Assembly: GCA_045660825.1 (NCBI GenBank) | Contig: JAZREN010000051.1 | Span: 1-5,564, forward strand | DNA length: 5,564 nt | Origin: HGM04593 sp045660825 | GTDB taxonomy: Bacteria > Bacteroidota > Bacteroidia > Bacteroidales > Bacteroidaceae | Direction of reading: 5' to 3' | Shown here: piece after piece, positions 1 to 5,564 of the stretch | How the letters are laid out: every line of letters starts with the position of its first letter | How positions within the stretch are numbered: the stretch's first letter is position 1 | Notes under the pieces: generated by a model | Seen by the model: the letters and a program-made list of their open reading frames with translations, nothing else | Database searches by the model: none | What the model was told of the DNA's origin: nothing | Made by a program: the position numbers and the translations under genes

Positions 1-108
1 AGTTTCACTTGCAACATATAACCTCACTGCGCAATGCCTTTTGTCCTTTTGTTCTTTTGTCTAAAATAATTAACTCAGTGTTGTTATGTTTGTCATTTCG
101 ACCGCAGG
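1..108. repeat. Terminal direct repeat, left copy (108 bp)
   Basis: This stretch is identical base for base to 5457-5564, so the two ends of the window overlap by 108 bp. It contains half of a small hairpin, the right arm of a long inverted repeat (18-36), three tandem 8-bp units and the first 18 bp of the palindromic element. The match runs exactly to both ends of the window, which fits a circular or tandemly repeated sequence cut at an arbitrary point better than a discrete element. Confidence 0.97.
37..60. repeat. Three tandem 8-bp units (CCTTTTGT, CCTTTTGT, TCTTTTGT)
   Basis: Three adjacent 8-base units differ by a single base in the third. They are repeated at 5493-5516 as part of the terminal repeat. 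They lie downstream of the gene's palindromic element, in the non-coding stretch. The pyrimidine-rich, one-strand-biased composition could be a slippage-prone site; no function is evident. Confidence 0.8.
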
Positions 109-158
109 GAGAAATCTCAAAGATGTTTTAGAGATACTTCGTTACGCTCAGTATGACA
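91..158. repeat. 68-bp palindromic Bacteroidota intergenic repeat, possible 3' terminator
   Basis: The element is bounded by perfect 6-bp inverted ends (TGTCAT at 91-96, ATGACA at 153-158). It has an imperfect stem between, including ATCTC (114-118) against GAGAT (131-135), around an A/T-rich 12-base loop. The ends and the internal GACCGCAGGGAGAAATCTC-like arm match a dispersed palindromic element that I recognise from many Bacteroidota genomes, including the TGTCATACTGAGCGTAACG form on the other strand. It starts 3 bases past the stop codon, so in mRNA it would form a long hairpin that could end transcription or protect the 3' end. No clear U-tract follows. Confidence 0.7.
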
Positions 159-161
159 CTA

Positions 162-3100
162 TTAGTTAATTAAAACCTTTTTACCATTTACAATGTAGAT
201 GCCGGGTGCAGTCAACTCATTCAGTTTGCGACCGCTGAGGTCAAAAATCTCTTTGCTCTCTGCTCTTTGCTCTTTTATCTTTTCAATCGTCGTTGCGTTG
301 CCAACCTCTTCAAGTACCCACAGTTCGGCTGCGCTGAACGGCGCGTCGCAATAGGGGTAATAGCTGTTGGCATCACCGTCTACAGCGCCAACCTTGAAGT
401 ACTGCGAGCCGTTCACGATGTAGAACTCTGTGTCGTTCTGGTACTCAAAGCCAAGCGGTGATTTTGAACCCAGGTTGCTAGCGTCGATGTTCCACTGGCG
501 GCATACGATGTAGTAACCGTCGGCCGAAACAATGTAGAACTTCTCGTTGCCGGCATCCTCCAAAGAGAATTTCTGACAGTTGTCCTCGGCATACTCGGCA
601 AGACCTACCGAACCCTTGGGGCCTGTAGAATAGTTCATATTGACAGCCTCGATGTTCAGGTACTTGTTCTGTGACACCGATTTGATGCGATATAGTGTCT
701 TGTCTTCGTCAGGTTGGCCGGGCTGTTCGGGCTCTACTCCCGGTTCTTTGCCTTTGAGTACAGTGTATTTGCCGTTTGTAATCTGCTCAATGCTGTAGTT
801 CTTGTACATGATGTTGTAACCACCGTATGCATTGATGCCGTATGTGTCCTCCTCGTAGAGGAACGCAATTGTCGAGTCCTTCTGGAAACACATTGTAGAG
901 TAGGCCGATGCCAGGTACGATGCCTGGTGGCGTCCGTCCCACTCCTTTGCAAAGTTTGCAGGGGTATTGTAGTCGCTCTCTGTCTCCAGTTCCTTGTAGT
1001 AGATACCCACATTCGCGCGTCCGTTACCGAATGGGAGCGACTGCAATGCAAGCCACATCTCCTTGTTGTCCTCGTTGCGTACAACAGGCACCATCATAAT
1101 CTCGCCATTACAGCTGTTGCCCTGTGCAACCACACCGCCATTGGCACTGTTTGATGTTGCCATGCTGCCCCATGAACCGGTTGCAGCCTCTTTGTCGGTG
1201 AAAGTGTATATGTTGAAATAACGTCCGCCGTTGATGCGTGAGCTGATTACGATGTTGCCGTTTGGCAACTCCTCAACCTTCGGTTCGTCGCCGCCGCTTG
1301 GAACGGGCGCATTCTCAACGCCTCCAAGGACTTTCCAGCTGCCGCCGAAGTCGTCGCTGTAGAGCACAAAGTTCGTGTTCACGCTGTTTACGTTCTTCAA
1401 CAGCACAGCGCAGTAGAGACGGTAGTAATTGTTCACCTTCACGTAACGGCTCTGGTGGATTTTACCCGAACCGATGAACATTGCGCGTACAGGGCCGTGG
1501 TTGCTGCTCTGGTCCCACATTGCATAGATAGCATCGGCAATATCGACAGGCTCGCTCCATGTAGCGCCGTTGTCCTCGCTGTAGAAGCGTGCGATGTTCT
1601 GGTGGTTGTTGCGTGTTCCGTTGGGGAACGAAACGTTGCCGGCGCAGCTGAGTACAAGCACACGGTTGCTCTCGCGGTCGGCTACGATACATGGGTCGCC
1701 GAAACCAACGTGCATGAAGTCGGGTGAGCTTGAACCCTTACCCTCTACAATAGGGAACTTCTGCTCCCATGATGCACCGTTGTCCTTGCTGATGCGTGCG
1801 TGCAGGTCGATGCGTCCATAGCTTGCCATACCAATGTCCGCACGACTGTGGCGGTAGTCGGCAACAGCAATCAGGTCACCGTTCTTTGCCATTGCAATGG
1901 CTGGAATACGGTAAGGTATGTCGCCCGATGTGGCTGTGGTGAAAATCTCCTGTGAAACCTCGGGTACTCTTGTGTCCTTCTCAATCGTTACAATGAAGTT
2001 GCTGAAAGTGATACCCTTGTTCTCGCCGCTCTGCACGAATGAGAATGTGCGTTGCGGGTCGGCAACTGTGACATTGAGCGACTGCTTTGTCGATGAACTG
2101 GTATATGTCTTGCCATCGATTGCAAGGCGCAATGTGTGTGTGCCGGCGTCGGTGTTCACATAGTCGAACTGCAGGCCGGTCACCATCCAACCCTCGGGGG
2201 CGGTAATGGTGTATGTCGATGACTGTGATGTGCCCGAGTAACCGGCGATGTCATCACCGACGGTCTTCATGTTGTTCGCGCTAGCTGCAAATGAAAACCC
2301 CGTTACCTCGCTGCTCTCCCAGCGTGAGTGCCATGTGCCGTTTGAGTTACTGGCGGTGTAGCGTCCTTTTGAGGCGATGATTTCTACGCTTTTTTTTTCT
2401 TGCTCGTCTGTGGGAGGGGTGACCTCACCGCTGCCGCCTTCAACAGTCTCAACCTCTGTTATAAGATACTGGCAACCGGTGTCGGTTGTGTTTGTTCCGC
2501 TTCCCCAGTTATATACCTTGTAACCAAGTCCGCTGTTTGTCTGGTTGAACTGTACGTCGCCGCTCACAATGATGAACAAACCCTGTGTGGCAGCCTCTTT
2601 CAGTTCCCAACCGCTTGCAGGCTCTGTAGCCTGTGTGCGCAACGCTGTGTTGTTGCTGCTTGCCGGCGAAATGTATGTGCCATCGTTCTTGTTCACAATG
2701 TTGTATTTGCCATCGTTGCGTTTTGTGAACTTCCATTTAGCGGCGTCGGTTACGGTTGCGTTACCTGTTATTTCGGCATTTGCACCGTTTGATGCCGCAT
2801 AGCGGTTCTCGCGCTGTGGGGTGCACATGGTGTAGTAGTAGCTCACAGCGCTGTCGCTGGTCTTTGGCTGGTTCACCGTTGCTGTTGAAAGTGCAGCCTT
2901 AAAAGCTGCAAATGCGGCGTTCAATGTTGCAAGCTGGGCAGCACGCTCCTCTTCGCTCATTGTTGTGCCCAGTGTCGATTCAATCTCGGCAATTACAGTG
3001 TTCAGGTCATTGGCAAGTGCAGGGCTGTACTGTCCCGGCTGCTCGCCAGTGCTTGCTGCAATTTCTTTCTTTATTTCGGTTATTGTAGCCTCCAACTGCT

Positions 3101-5150
3101 CTGCTGCGACATCCATTCTTTGGTTGGGTGAGTAGATGAGACCTTCGACAGCGTTCTTGCCATCGAGGTCGGTGAGCACGAATGTGAACATCCACTTGTT
3201 CAGGCGTACACCGCTTGCCCCGACGTATGGCAACTTGATGAATACTTTATTCCAACCCTGCTTTAATGTAACCTCTACAGGCTTGCGCGCTGTGAAGTTC
3301 TCGTTCTTCAGGTCAACCTCGTTGTTGATGCTCACGCCTGTGTTGTCCCATGTAGGTGGCAGAATCTCGGTATCGTTGAGCCATATTCTTGAGCCCTTGC
3401 GGTCCCATTTGCCTGCGTCGGGCGCAGTGTCCTTCTCGCTACGGCCATAGTTCTGGAACTCAATCTGTGCACCCACTGTCTGTGCCTTGTCGCTATATAC
3501 ATATGTCCATGCATATGCAGTGCTGTTGCTGTGGTTTGTTGTGCCGTAGTATGTAGGCACAGTGTTGTTGCCCCATGTGTGGCGTAGATATATGCCCGCA
3601 CCTGTTGCAATGCCTGTACCATATTTTGTGCCGTTCACGGTGTAGCTCTCCTTCAACCCCTCGGTCTCTGGCGCGAATGTCGCGTTCATGTCACCGCTAT
3701 TGGGGAATGGCTCGGTGATTCTCCAGCGTACGTTTGTCTGCTTCACATACGCGATAGGCTCGTCCTTCAATGAGTTAGCCTTGTGGAACAGGAAACGGCG
3801 CTCCCAGTCGGCGAACTCCTCATACTCCTCGCCACTGTTGGGCAGGGTAGTACCGCCCTTCTCAATGTACTGCTTGCCACCACCAATCCAAGCACGCTCG
3901 GCACTTGCAATCACGTTGGCATAGAAGTTGTTCTGTATGATGATATCCTCCTCGGTAGGTGTCTTGCGGTCATTCCATGGAGCCGATATTGTTCCCGCAA
4001 CGTTTGCGTTACCCTTCTGCTCATAGTAGATGTTGCTCTTGTATATACCAACAAGGTCGGCAAAAACATGGAAGTGGTTGGTGTAGTTGTAGCGGCAGTC
4101 AACGTTGGGCATACCGTTGATGACCTTGCCGCTTGAACTCCACATCTGTGTCATGTCGGCGCCGGTGCTTGTGGTGATTGTCACGCCTCTGATTGGGTTC
4201 CACACCACAACTTTCTTGCCCAGGCTATGAACCTTGTCGGTCATTATCTTCAGGAAGTTGGGGTATTCGATTGTCTCCTCGTCGGCACCAATGTGGATGT
4301 ATGGCGCATCGGGGAACACAGCAGCAACCTCTTCAAGTATTACCTGCAGTTCGGCAACACCCTGGTCGGTCTGCATCGAGTGCCCCATCGCAGTCTTGAA
4401 GGCCTGGCTGTGGCCCGGCATGTCAATCTCGGGGATAACAATCACACCGCGCTCCTTTGCATAGTCCTGTAGTTCGCGGCACTGCTCCTGAGTATAGTAT
4501 TTGCCGGCAAAGCGAGTCATCGATGCGCTGCTTGTGAGTTGCGGGTATGCCTTCACCTCAAAACGCCAAGCCTGATTTTCGGTCATGTGCCAGTGGAAGG
4601 TGTTCACCTTGAAGCGTGCGAGCAGGTCAATGTGCTTTTTGAGTGTCTCGAACTCAATGAATGAACGGCCCACATCGTGCATGTATCCACGTAGCTTGAA
4701 CGCAGGCCAGTCGGTCATTGTCAGCGCTTCCAATGCAGGAGTGCCCTCGTAACCCTCGGCAAGCTGTGTCAAGGTCTGTGCCGCACGTATAACACCGGTC
4801 TTTGTAACCGCTGTGATGTTGATGGCGTCGGCTGTGATTTCAAGTGTGTATGCCTCGTTCTCATAGCCTGCAAGGGTGTAGTCATATGCACCCTCAATGC
4901 TGCCAACGAGCGTCACAGTTACCTGTGCGCCACCTGTGGCAATGGTGCAGCCGTTGTCGGTGAAGAACTTCTGCAATGCAGTGCTGTTCGTCGGGTCGGT
5001 AATTGTTACCGTGCGTCCAAGCGCGAACGCCGCACCGTTTTGTGCTTCAATCTGTTGTGGCTTTGGCAACAGATGAGTAATCTTTGCCATAGTCGCAGCC
5101 GGCAGGCACATGGCCATTGCAACAACCGCCGCTTTGAATAGTCTTTTCAT
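162..5150 (-). CDS. Secreted bifunctional GH20 beta-N-acetylhexosaminidase / GH33 sialidase
   Basis: The protein is predicted to remove terminal beta-GlcNAc/GalNAc (GH20 half) and terminal sialic acid (GH33 half) from host glycoconjugates, outside the cytoplasm. Residues 1-22 are a signal peptide. Residues 24-145 resemble the GH20 N-terminal domain and 150-425 the GH20 barrel, with the catalytic Asp-Glu pair in HIGADEE. Residues 470-665 are beta-rich and probably glycan-binding; 676-756 form an Ala/Glu/Leu-rich helical spacer. Residues 768-898 are a trefoil-like module and 921-1057 a beta-sandwich-like module. Residues 1067-1457 are the sialidase propeller, with YRIP and three Asp boxes. Residues 1484-1616 are a second trefoil-like module, and 1633-1662 a sorting-like tail. 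The first ATG is followed directly by a good signal peptide; the AT-rich leader lacks a Shine-Dalgarno sequence, as is usual in Bacteroidota. The gene is complete and has no neighbour in the window. At 1662 residues it is far longer than a single-activity GH20 or GH33 enzyme. The two catalytic calls are firm; the accessory-domain names are tentative. Confidence 0.97.
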   Translation of the reverse strand: MKRLFKAAVVAMAMCLPAATMAKITHLLPKPQQIEAQNGAAFALGRTVTITDPTNSTALQKFFTDNGCTIATGGAQVTVTLVGSIEGAYDYTLAGYENEAYTLEITADAINITAVTKTGVIRAAQTLTQLAEGYEGTPALEALTMTDWPAFKLRGYMHDVGRSFIEFETLKKHIDLLARFKVNTFHWHMTENQAWRFEVKAYPQLTSSASMTRFAGKYYTQEQCRELQDYAKERGVIVIPEIDMPGHSQAFKTAMGHSMQTDQGVAELQVILEEVAAVFPDAPYIHIGADEETIEYPNFLKIMTDKVHSLGKKVVVWNPIRGVTITTSTGADMTQMWSSSGKVINGMPNVDCRYNYTNHFHVFADLVGIYKSNIYYEQKGNANVAGTISAPWNDRKTPTEEDIIIQNNFYANVIASAERAWIGGGKQYIEKGGTTLPNSGEEYEEFADWERRFLFHKANSLKDEPIAYVKQTNVRWRITEPFPNSGDMNATFAPETEGLKESYTVNGTKYGTGIATGAGIYLRHTWGNNTVPTYYGTTNHSNSTAYAWTYVYSDKAQTVGAQIEFQNYGRSEKDTAPDAGKWDRKGSRIWLNDTEILPPTWDNTGVSINNEVDLKNENFTARKPVEVTLKQGWNKVFIKLPYVGASGVRLNKWMFTFVLTDLDGKNAVEGLIYSPNQRMDVAAEQLEATITEIKKEIAASTGEQPGQYSPALANDLNTVIAEIESTLGTTMSEEERAAQLATLNAAFAAFKAALSTATVNQPKTSDSAVSYYYTMCTPQRENRYAASNGANAEITGNATVTDAAKWKFTKRNDGKYNIVNKNDGTYISPASSNNTALRTQATEPASGWELKEAATQGLFIIVSGDVQFNQTNSGLGYKVYNWGSGTNTTDTGCQYLITEVETVEGGSGEVTPPTDEQEKKSVEIIASKGRYTASNSNGTWHSRWESSEVTGFSFAASANNMKTVGDDIAGYSGTSQSSTYTITAPEGWMVTGLQFDYVNTDAGTHTLRLAIDGKTYTSSSTKQSLNVTVADPQRTFSFVQSGENKGITFSNFIVTIEKDTRVPEVSQEIFTTATSGDIPYRIPAIAMAKNGDLIAVADYRHSRADIGMASYGRIDLHARISKDNGASWEQKFPIVEGKGSSSPDFMHVGFGDPCIVADRESNRVLVLSCAGNVSFPNGTRNNHQNIARFYSEDNGATWSEPVDIADAIYAMWDQSSNHGPVRAMFIGSGKIHQSRYVKVNNYYRLYCAVLLKNVNSVNTNFVLYSDDFGGSWKVLGGVENAPVPSGGDEPKVEELPNGNIVISSRINGGRYFNIYTFTDKEAATGSWGSMATSNSANGGVVAQGNSCNGEIMMVPVVRNEDNKEMWLALQSLPFGNGRANVGIYYKELETESDYNTPANFAKEWDGRHQASYLASAYSTMCFQKDSTIAFLYEEDTYGINAYGGYNIMYKNYSIEQITNGKYTVLKGKEPGVEPEQPGQPDEDKTLYRIKSVSQNKYLNIEAVNMNYSTGPKGSVGLAEYAEDNCQKFSLEDAGNEKFYIVSADGYYIVCRQWNIDASNLGSKSPLGFEYQNDTEFYIVNGSQYFKVGAVDGDANSYYPYCDAPFSAAELWVLEEVGNATTIEKIKEQRAESKEIFDLSGRKLNELTAPGIYIVNGKKVLIN
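165..254 (-). other. C-terminal T9SS-like sorting tail (residues ~1633-1662)
   Basis: The last 30 residues read as EIFDLSGRK, a short variable stretch with a Pro-Gly turn, then GIYIVNGKKVLIN. This matches the D-L-x-G-R ... G-I-Y-I-V-N-G-K-K-V pattern of Bacteroidota type IX secretion C-terminal domains, although it is shorter than the classical 70-80 residue domain. By family knowledge such tails direct proteins across the outer membrane and are often cleaved. The tail is known also from genomes where type IX secretion is uncertain, so export by that route is inference. Confidence 0.7.
780..1952 (-). other. GH33 sialidase propeller (residues ~1067-1457)
   Basis: The YRIP motif (1080-1083) supplies the first Arg of the carboxylate-binding triad (Arg1081). 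Asp1105 (in SRADIG) is the likely acid/base, 24 residues later, the same spacing as Arg68-Asp92 in the Micromonospora viridifaciens sialidase. Glu1289 and Arg1305 are 16 apart, as are Glu260 and Arg276 in that enzyme. Arg1378 (GRANVG) is the likely third triad Arg, and Tyr1417 (AYSTM) the likely nucleophile, followed by LYEE at 1431-1434. Three Asp boxes (SxDxGxxW) start at residues 1121, 1191 and 1265. The full catalytic set suggests an active hydrolase. I cannot read linkage preference (alpha2-3, 2-6 or 2-8) from the sequence. Confidence 0.95.
2390..2398 (-). other. A9 homopolymer in the coding strand at the GH20/GH33 linker
   Basis: Nine consecutive A residues on the coding strand encode part of Glu918, Lys919, Lys920 and the first base of Ser921, in the linker between the GH20-containing half and the sialidase-containing half. 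Loss of one A gives the in-frame series AAA, GCG, TAG, a stop within three codons. Gain of one A reaches a TAA about 15 codons on. The tract is seen directly; slippage at it is inference. Confidence 0.9.
3876..4703 (-). other. GH20 catalytic barrel (residues ~150-425)
   Basis: Family GH20 uses substrate-assisted catalysis: the substrate's own 2-acetamido group is the nucleophile, an Asp positions it and a Glu is the acid/base. Visible landmarks are RGYMHDVGRSF (Arg154 is the likely sugar-binding arginine), HWHMTENQAWRFEV (184-199 region), VIPEIDMPGHS with His247, HIGADEE with Asp290 and Glu291 as the catalytic pair, SAPWNDR (Trp392) and AERAW (417-421). Many GH20 enzymes read TDDQGWR where this one reads TENQAW. 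This is a conservative change that I believe also occurs in other Bacteroidales members. All key residues are present, so activity is expected. GlcNAc and GalNAc specificity cannot be told apart from the sequence. Confidence 0.95.
5085..5150 (-). other. Signal peptide (residues 1-22)
   Basis: The N-terminus has MKR, then a hydrophobic Ala/Val/Met/Leu stretch, then an AATMA|K junction that fits signal peptidase I with cleavage after residue 22. Cys15 lies inside the hydrophobic core without a proper lipobox (the preceding residues are AMAM), so a lipoprotein is less likely. Export to the periplasm or beyond is expected. Confidence 0.85.
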
Positions 5151-5186
5151 ATTAAGAAACTGTTAGTTATAATTCTGTTGTCTCGT

Positions 5187-5210
5187 GATTTTGCACAATA
5201 ATCCAAAATC
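5187..5210. promoter_or_regulatory. 7-bp dyad in the leader / predicted transcription start
   Basis: GATTTTG (5187-5193) and CAAAATC (5204-5210) are perfect inverted repeats around a 10-base loop, 37 bases or more upstream of the start codon and next to the predicted transcription start. The dyad could be a regulator site or a small 5' mRNA hairpin. It is short and A/T-rich, so chance is possible. Confidence 0.3.
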
Positions 5211-5214
5211 TTTT

Positions 5215-5246
5215 GCAAGATATTAAAAATGATTGACATATGCAAA
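5215..5246 (-). promoter_or_regulatory. Candidate Bacteroidota-type promoter for the glycosidase gene
   Basis: On the minus strand, TTTG (5243-5246) is followed 20 bases later by TATCTTGC (5215-5222). This resembles the Bacteroidota -33 TTTG and -7 TAnnTTTG pair at normal spacing. The -33 element is perfect, but the -7 element matches only four of its six fixed positions. It would start transcription near 5208 and give a leader of roughly 58 bases. It is the best candidate I found upstream, but a weak one. Confidence 0.35.
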
Positions 5247-5283
5247 AAGCGCGGTTTTCGTTTTAATAAGACATAAGAACATA

Positions 5284-5301
5284 AACCAACGATCGTTGGT
5301 T
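5284..5301. promoter_or_regulatory. 18-bp perfect palindrome AACCAACGATCGTTGGTT, operator-like
   Basis: Each 9-base half is the exact reverse complement of the other, with no spacer. The site lies 134 bases upstream of the start codon and 38 bases upstream of the promoter candidate's -33 element, where an activator often binds. A spacer-free symmetric site fits a dimeric DNA-binding regulator. It cannot form a good hairpin because it has no loop. Which regulator binds, if any, is unknown. Confidence 0.45.
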
Positions 5302-5340
5302 ACAGAAGATTCTCAAAGCAAGCATCGTCACTTTGTATTA

Positions 5341-5492
5341 CATTGCAGCAGTGAGGTTATGATTAGAAATTGTAGATTTCCTCAGTTAAGAATAAGTAGC
5401 TACAATGCGAGAACTCGTTTTCTCATTGTAGCTACTTATTCTTAACAACGTTGCATAGTTTCACTTGCAACATATAACCTCACTGCGCAATG
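5341..5492. repeat. Nested inverted repeats forming a potential multi-arm junction
   Basis: The outer arms are 5341-5360 and 5474-5492: 19 base pairs (6 + 13) with one bulged A at 5347. They enclose three hairpins in series: a small one at 5366-5380 (GAAAT/ATTTC, 5-base loop), the 23-bp hairpin at 5385-5446, and one at 5450-5471 (GTTGCA/TGCAAC, 10-base loop). Folded, this is a closing stem plus three arms. It could be a structured RNA, a single-strand DNA recognition site, or a decayed mobile-element remnant. The pairings are seen directly; any function is unknown. Confidence 0.75.
5385..5446. repeat. Perfect 23-bp inverted repeat with 16-base loop
   Basis: The left arm 5385-5407 and right arm 5424-5446 are exact reverse complements over 23 bases. 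The loop (5408-5423) contains its own mini-stem, CGAG-AA-CTCG. Neither strand has a T-tract after the stem, so it does not look like an intrinsic terminator. It is the core of the larger folded region 5341-5492. Confidence 0.92.
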
Positions 5493-5564
5493 CCTTTTGT
5501 CCTTTTGTTCTTTTGTCTAAAATAATTAACTCAGTGTTGTTATGTTTGTCATTTCGACCGCAGG
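5457..5564. repeat. Terminal direct repeat, right copy (108 bp)
   Basis: Identical to 1-108. The junction at 5456/5457 falls in the loop of a small hairpin (5450-5471), and the copy ends inside the palindromic element that is complete at 91-158. Joining the ends through one copy gives a 5456-bp closed sequence with a single 467-bp non-coding stretch between the stop and the start of the glycosidase gene. Confidence 0.97.

Noticed and set aside
714..1154. Plus-strand open frame of 146 codons opposite the sialidase region
   Set aside because: It lies wholly antisense to a well-supported coding region. Its Val/Cys-rich translation is typical of a shadow of codon bias and shows no domain.
2400..2792. 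Plus-strand open frame of 130 codons opposite the first trefoil-like module
   Set aside because: It is antisense to the glycosidase gene, Cys/Val-rich, without a recognisable family or a plausible start region.
5233..5445. 70-codon plus-strand open frame upstream of the glycosidase gene
   Set aside because: It runs through the promoter candidate, the 18-bp palindrome and into the 23-bp hairpin, shows no recognisable domain, and its end is encoded by the inverted repeat. Chance is more likely.
5361..5446. CRISPR repeat or Cas12a-type direct repeat (TTGTAGAT near 5370-5377)
   Set aside because: Only one copy exists, with no spacer array and no cas gene. The 5' half of a Cas12a repeat hairpin is missing. 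The short match is coincidental.
5385..5446. Intrinsic terminator
   Set aside because: The stem is long and A/T-rich with no T-tract after it on either strand, and it lies upstream of the gene, not at its 3' end.
5341..5492. Invertible promoter between inverted repeats
   Set aside because: The outer arms are imperfect, the enclosed ~113 bp is mostly hairpins, no promoter motif sits inside it, and no recombinase gene is present. Kept only as a remote possibility.
1..5564. Phage or plasmid genome, as the terminal repeat might suggest
   Set aside because: There are no structural, replication, mobilisation or partition genes and no iterons or DnaA-box cluster. The only gene is a secreted glycosidase.

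Overview
The window looks like DNA from a gut or mucosal Bacteroidota, most likely order Bacteroidales (Prevotella-like). The evidence is a large secreted glycosidase with a Bacteroidota type IX-secretion-like C-terminal tail, no Shine-Dalgarno sequence before the start codon, a TTTG / TAnnTTTG-like promoter candidate, and a 68-bp palindromic intergenic element of the TGTCAT...ATGACA type that I recognise as common in this phylum. No taxonomic marker gene is present, so this placement is inference.

Layout. One gene fills 162-5150 on the minus strand and makes a 1662-residue protein. In order it has a signal peptide (1-22), a GH20 N-terminal domain (about 24-145), a GH20 beta-N-acetylhexosaminidase barrel (about 150-425), a beta-rich accessory region (about 470-665), a helical spacer (about 676-756), a trefoil-like module (about 768-898), an acidic linker (901-920), a beta-sandwich-like module (about 921-1057), a GH33 sialidase propeller (about 1067-1457), a second linker, a second trefoil-like module (about 1484-1616) and a short sorting-like tail (about 1633-1662). 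Both active sites look intact. The protein would release terminal beta-linked GlcNAc/GalNAc and alpha-linked sialic acid from host glycans such as mucins, outside the cytoplasm.

The non-coding DNA holds little but repeats. Positions 1-161, downstream of the gene, carry three tandem 8-bp units and the 68-bp palindromic element just past the stop codon. Positions 5151-5456, upstream of the gene, carry a promoter candidate, a small dyad over the predicted transcription start, an 18-bp perfect palindrome, and a nested set of inverted repeats (5341-5492) able to fold into a multi-arm junction.

Positions 1-108 and 5457-5564 are identical, so the window closes on itself as a 5456-bp circle holding one gene and no replication, mobilisation or recombinase gene. 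Three readings are open: a real small circle, a tandem chromosomal duplication collapsed by assembly, or a false circle made by a dispersed repeat. With no replication gene, I favour the last two.
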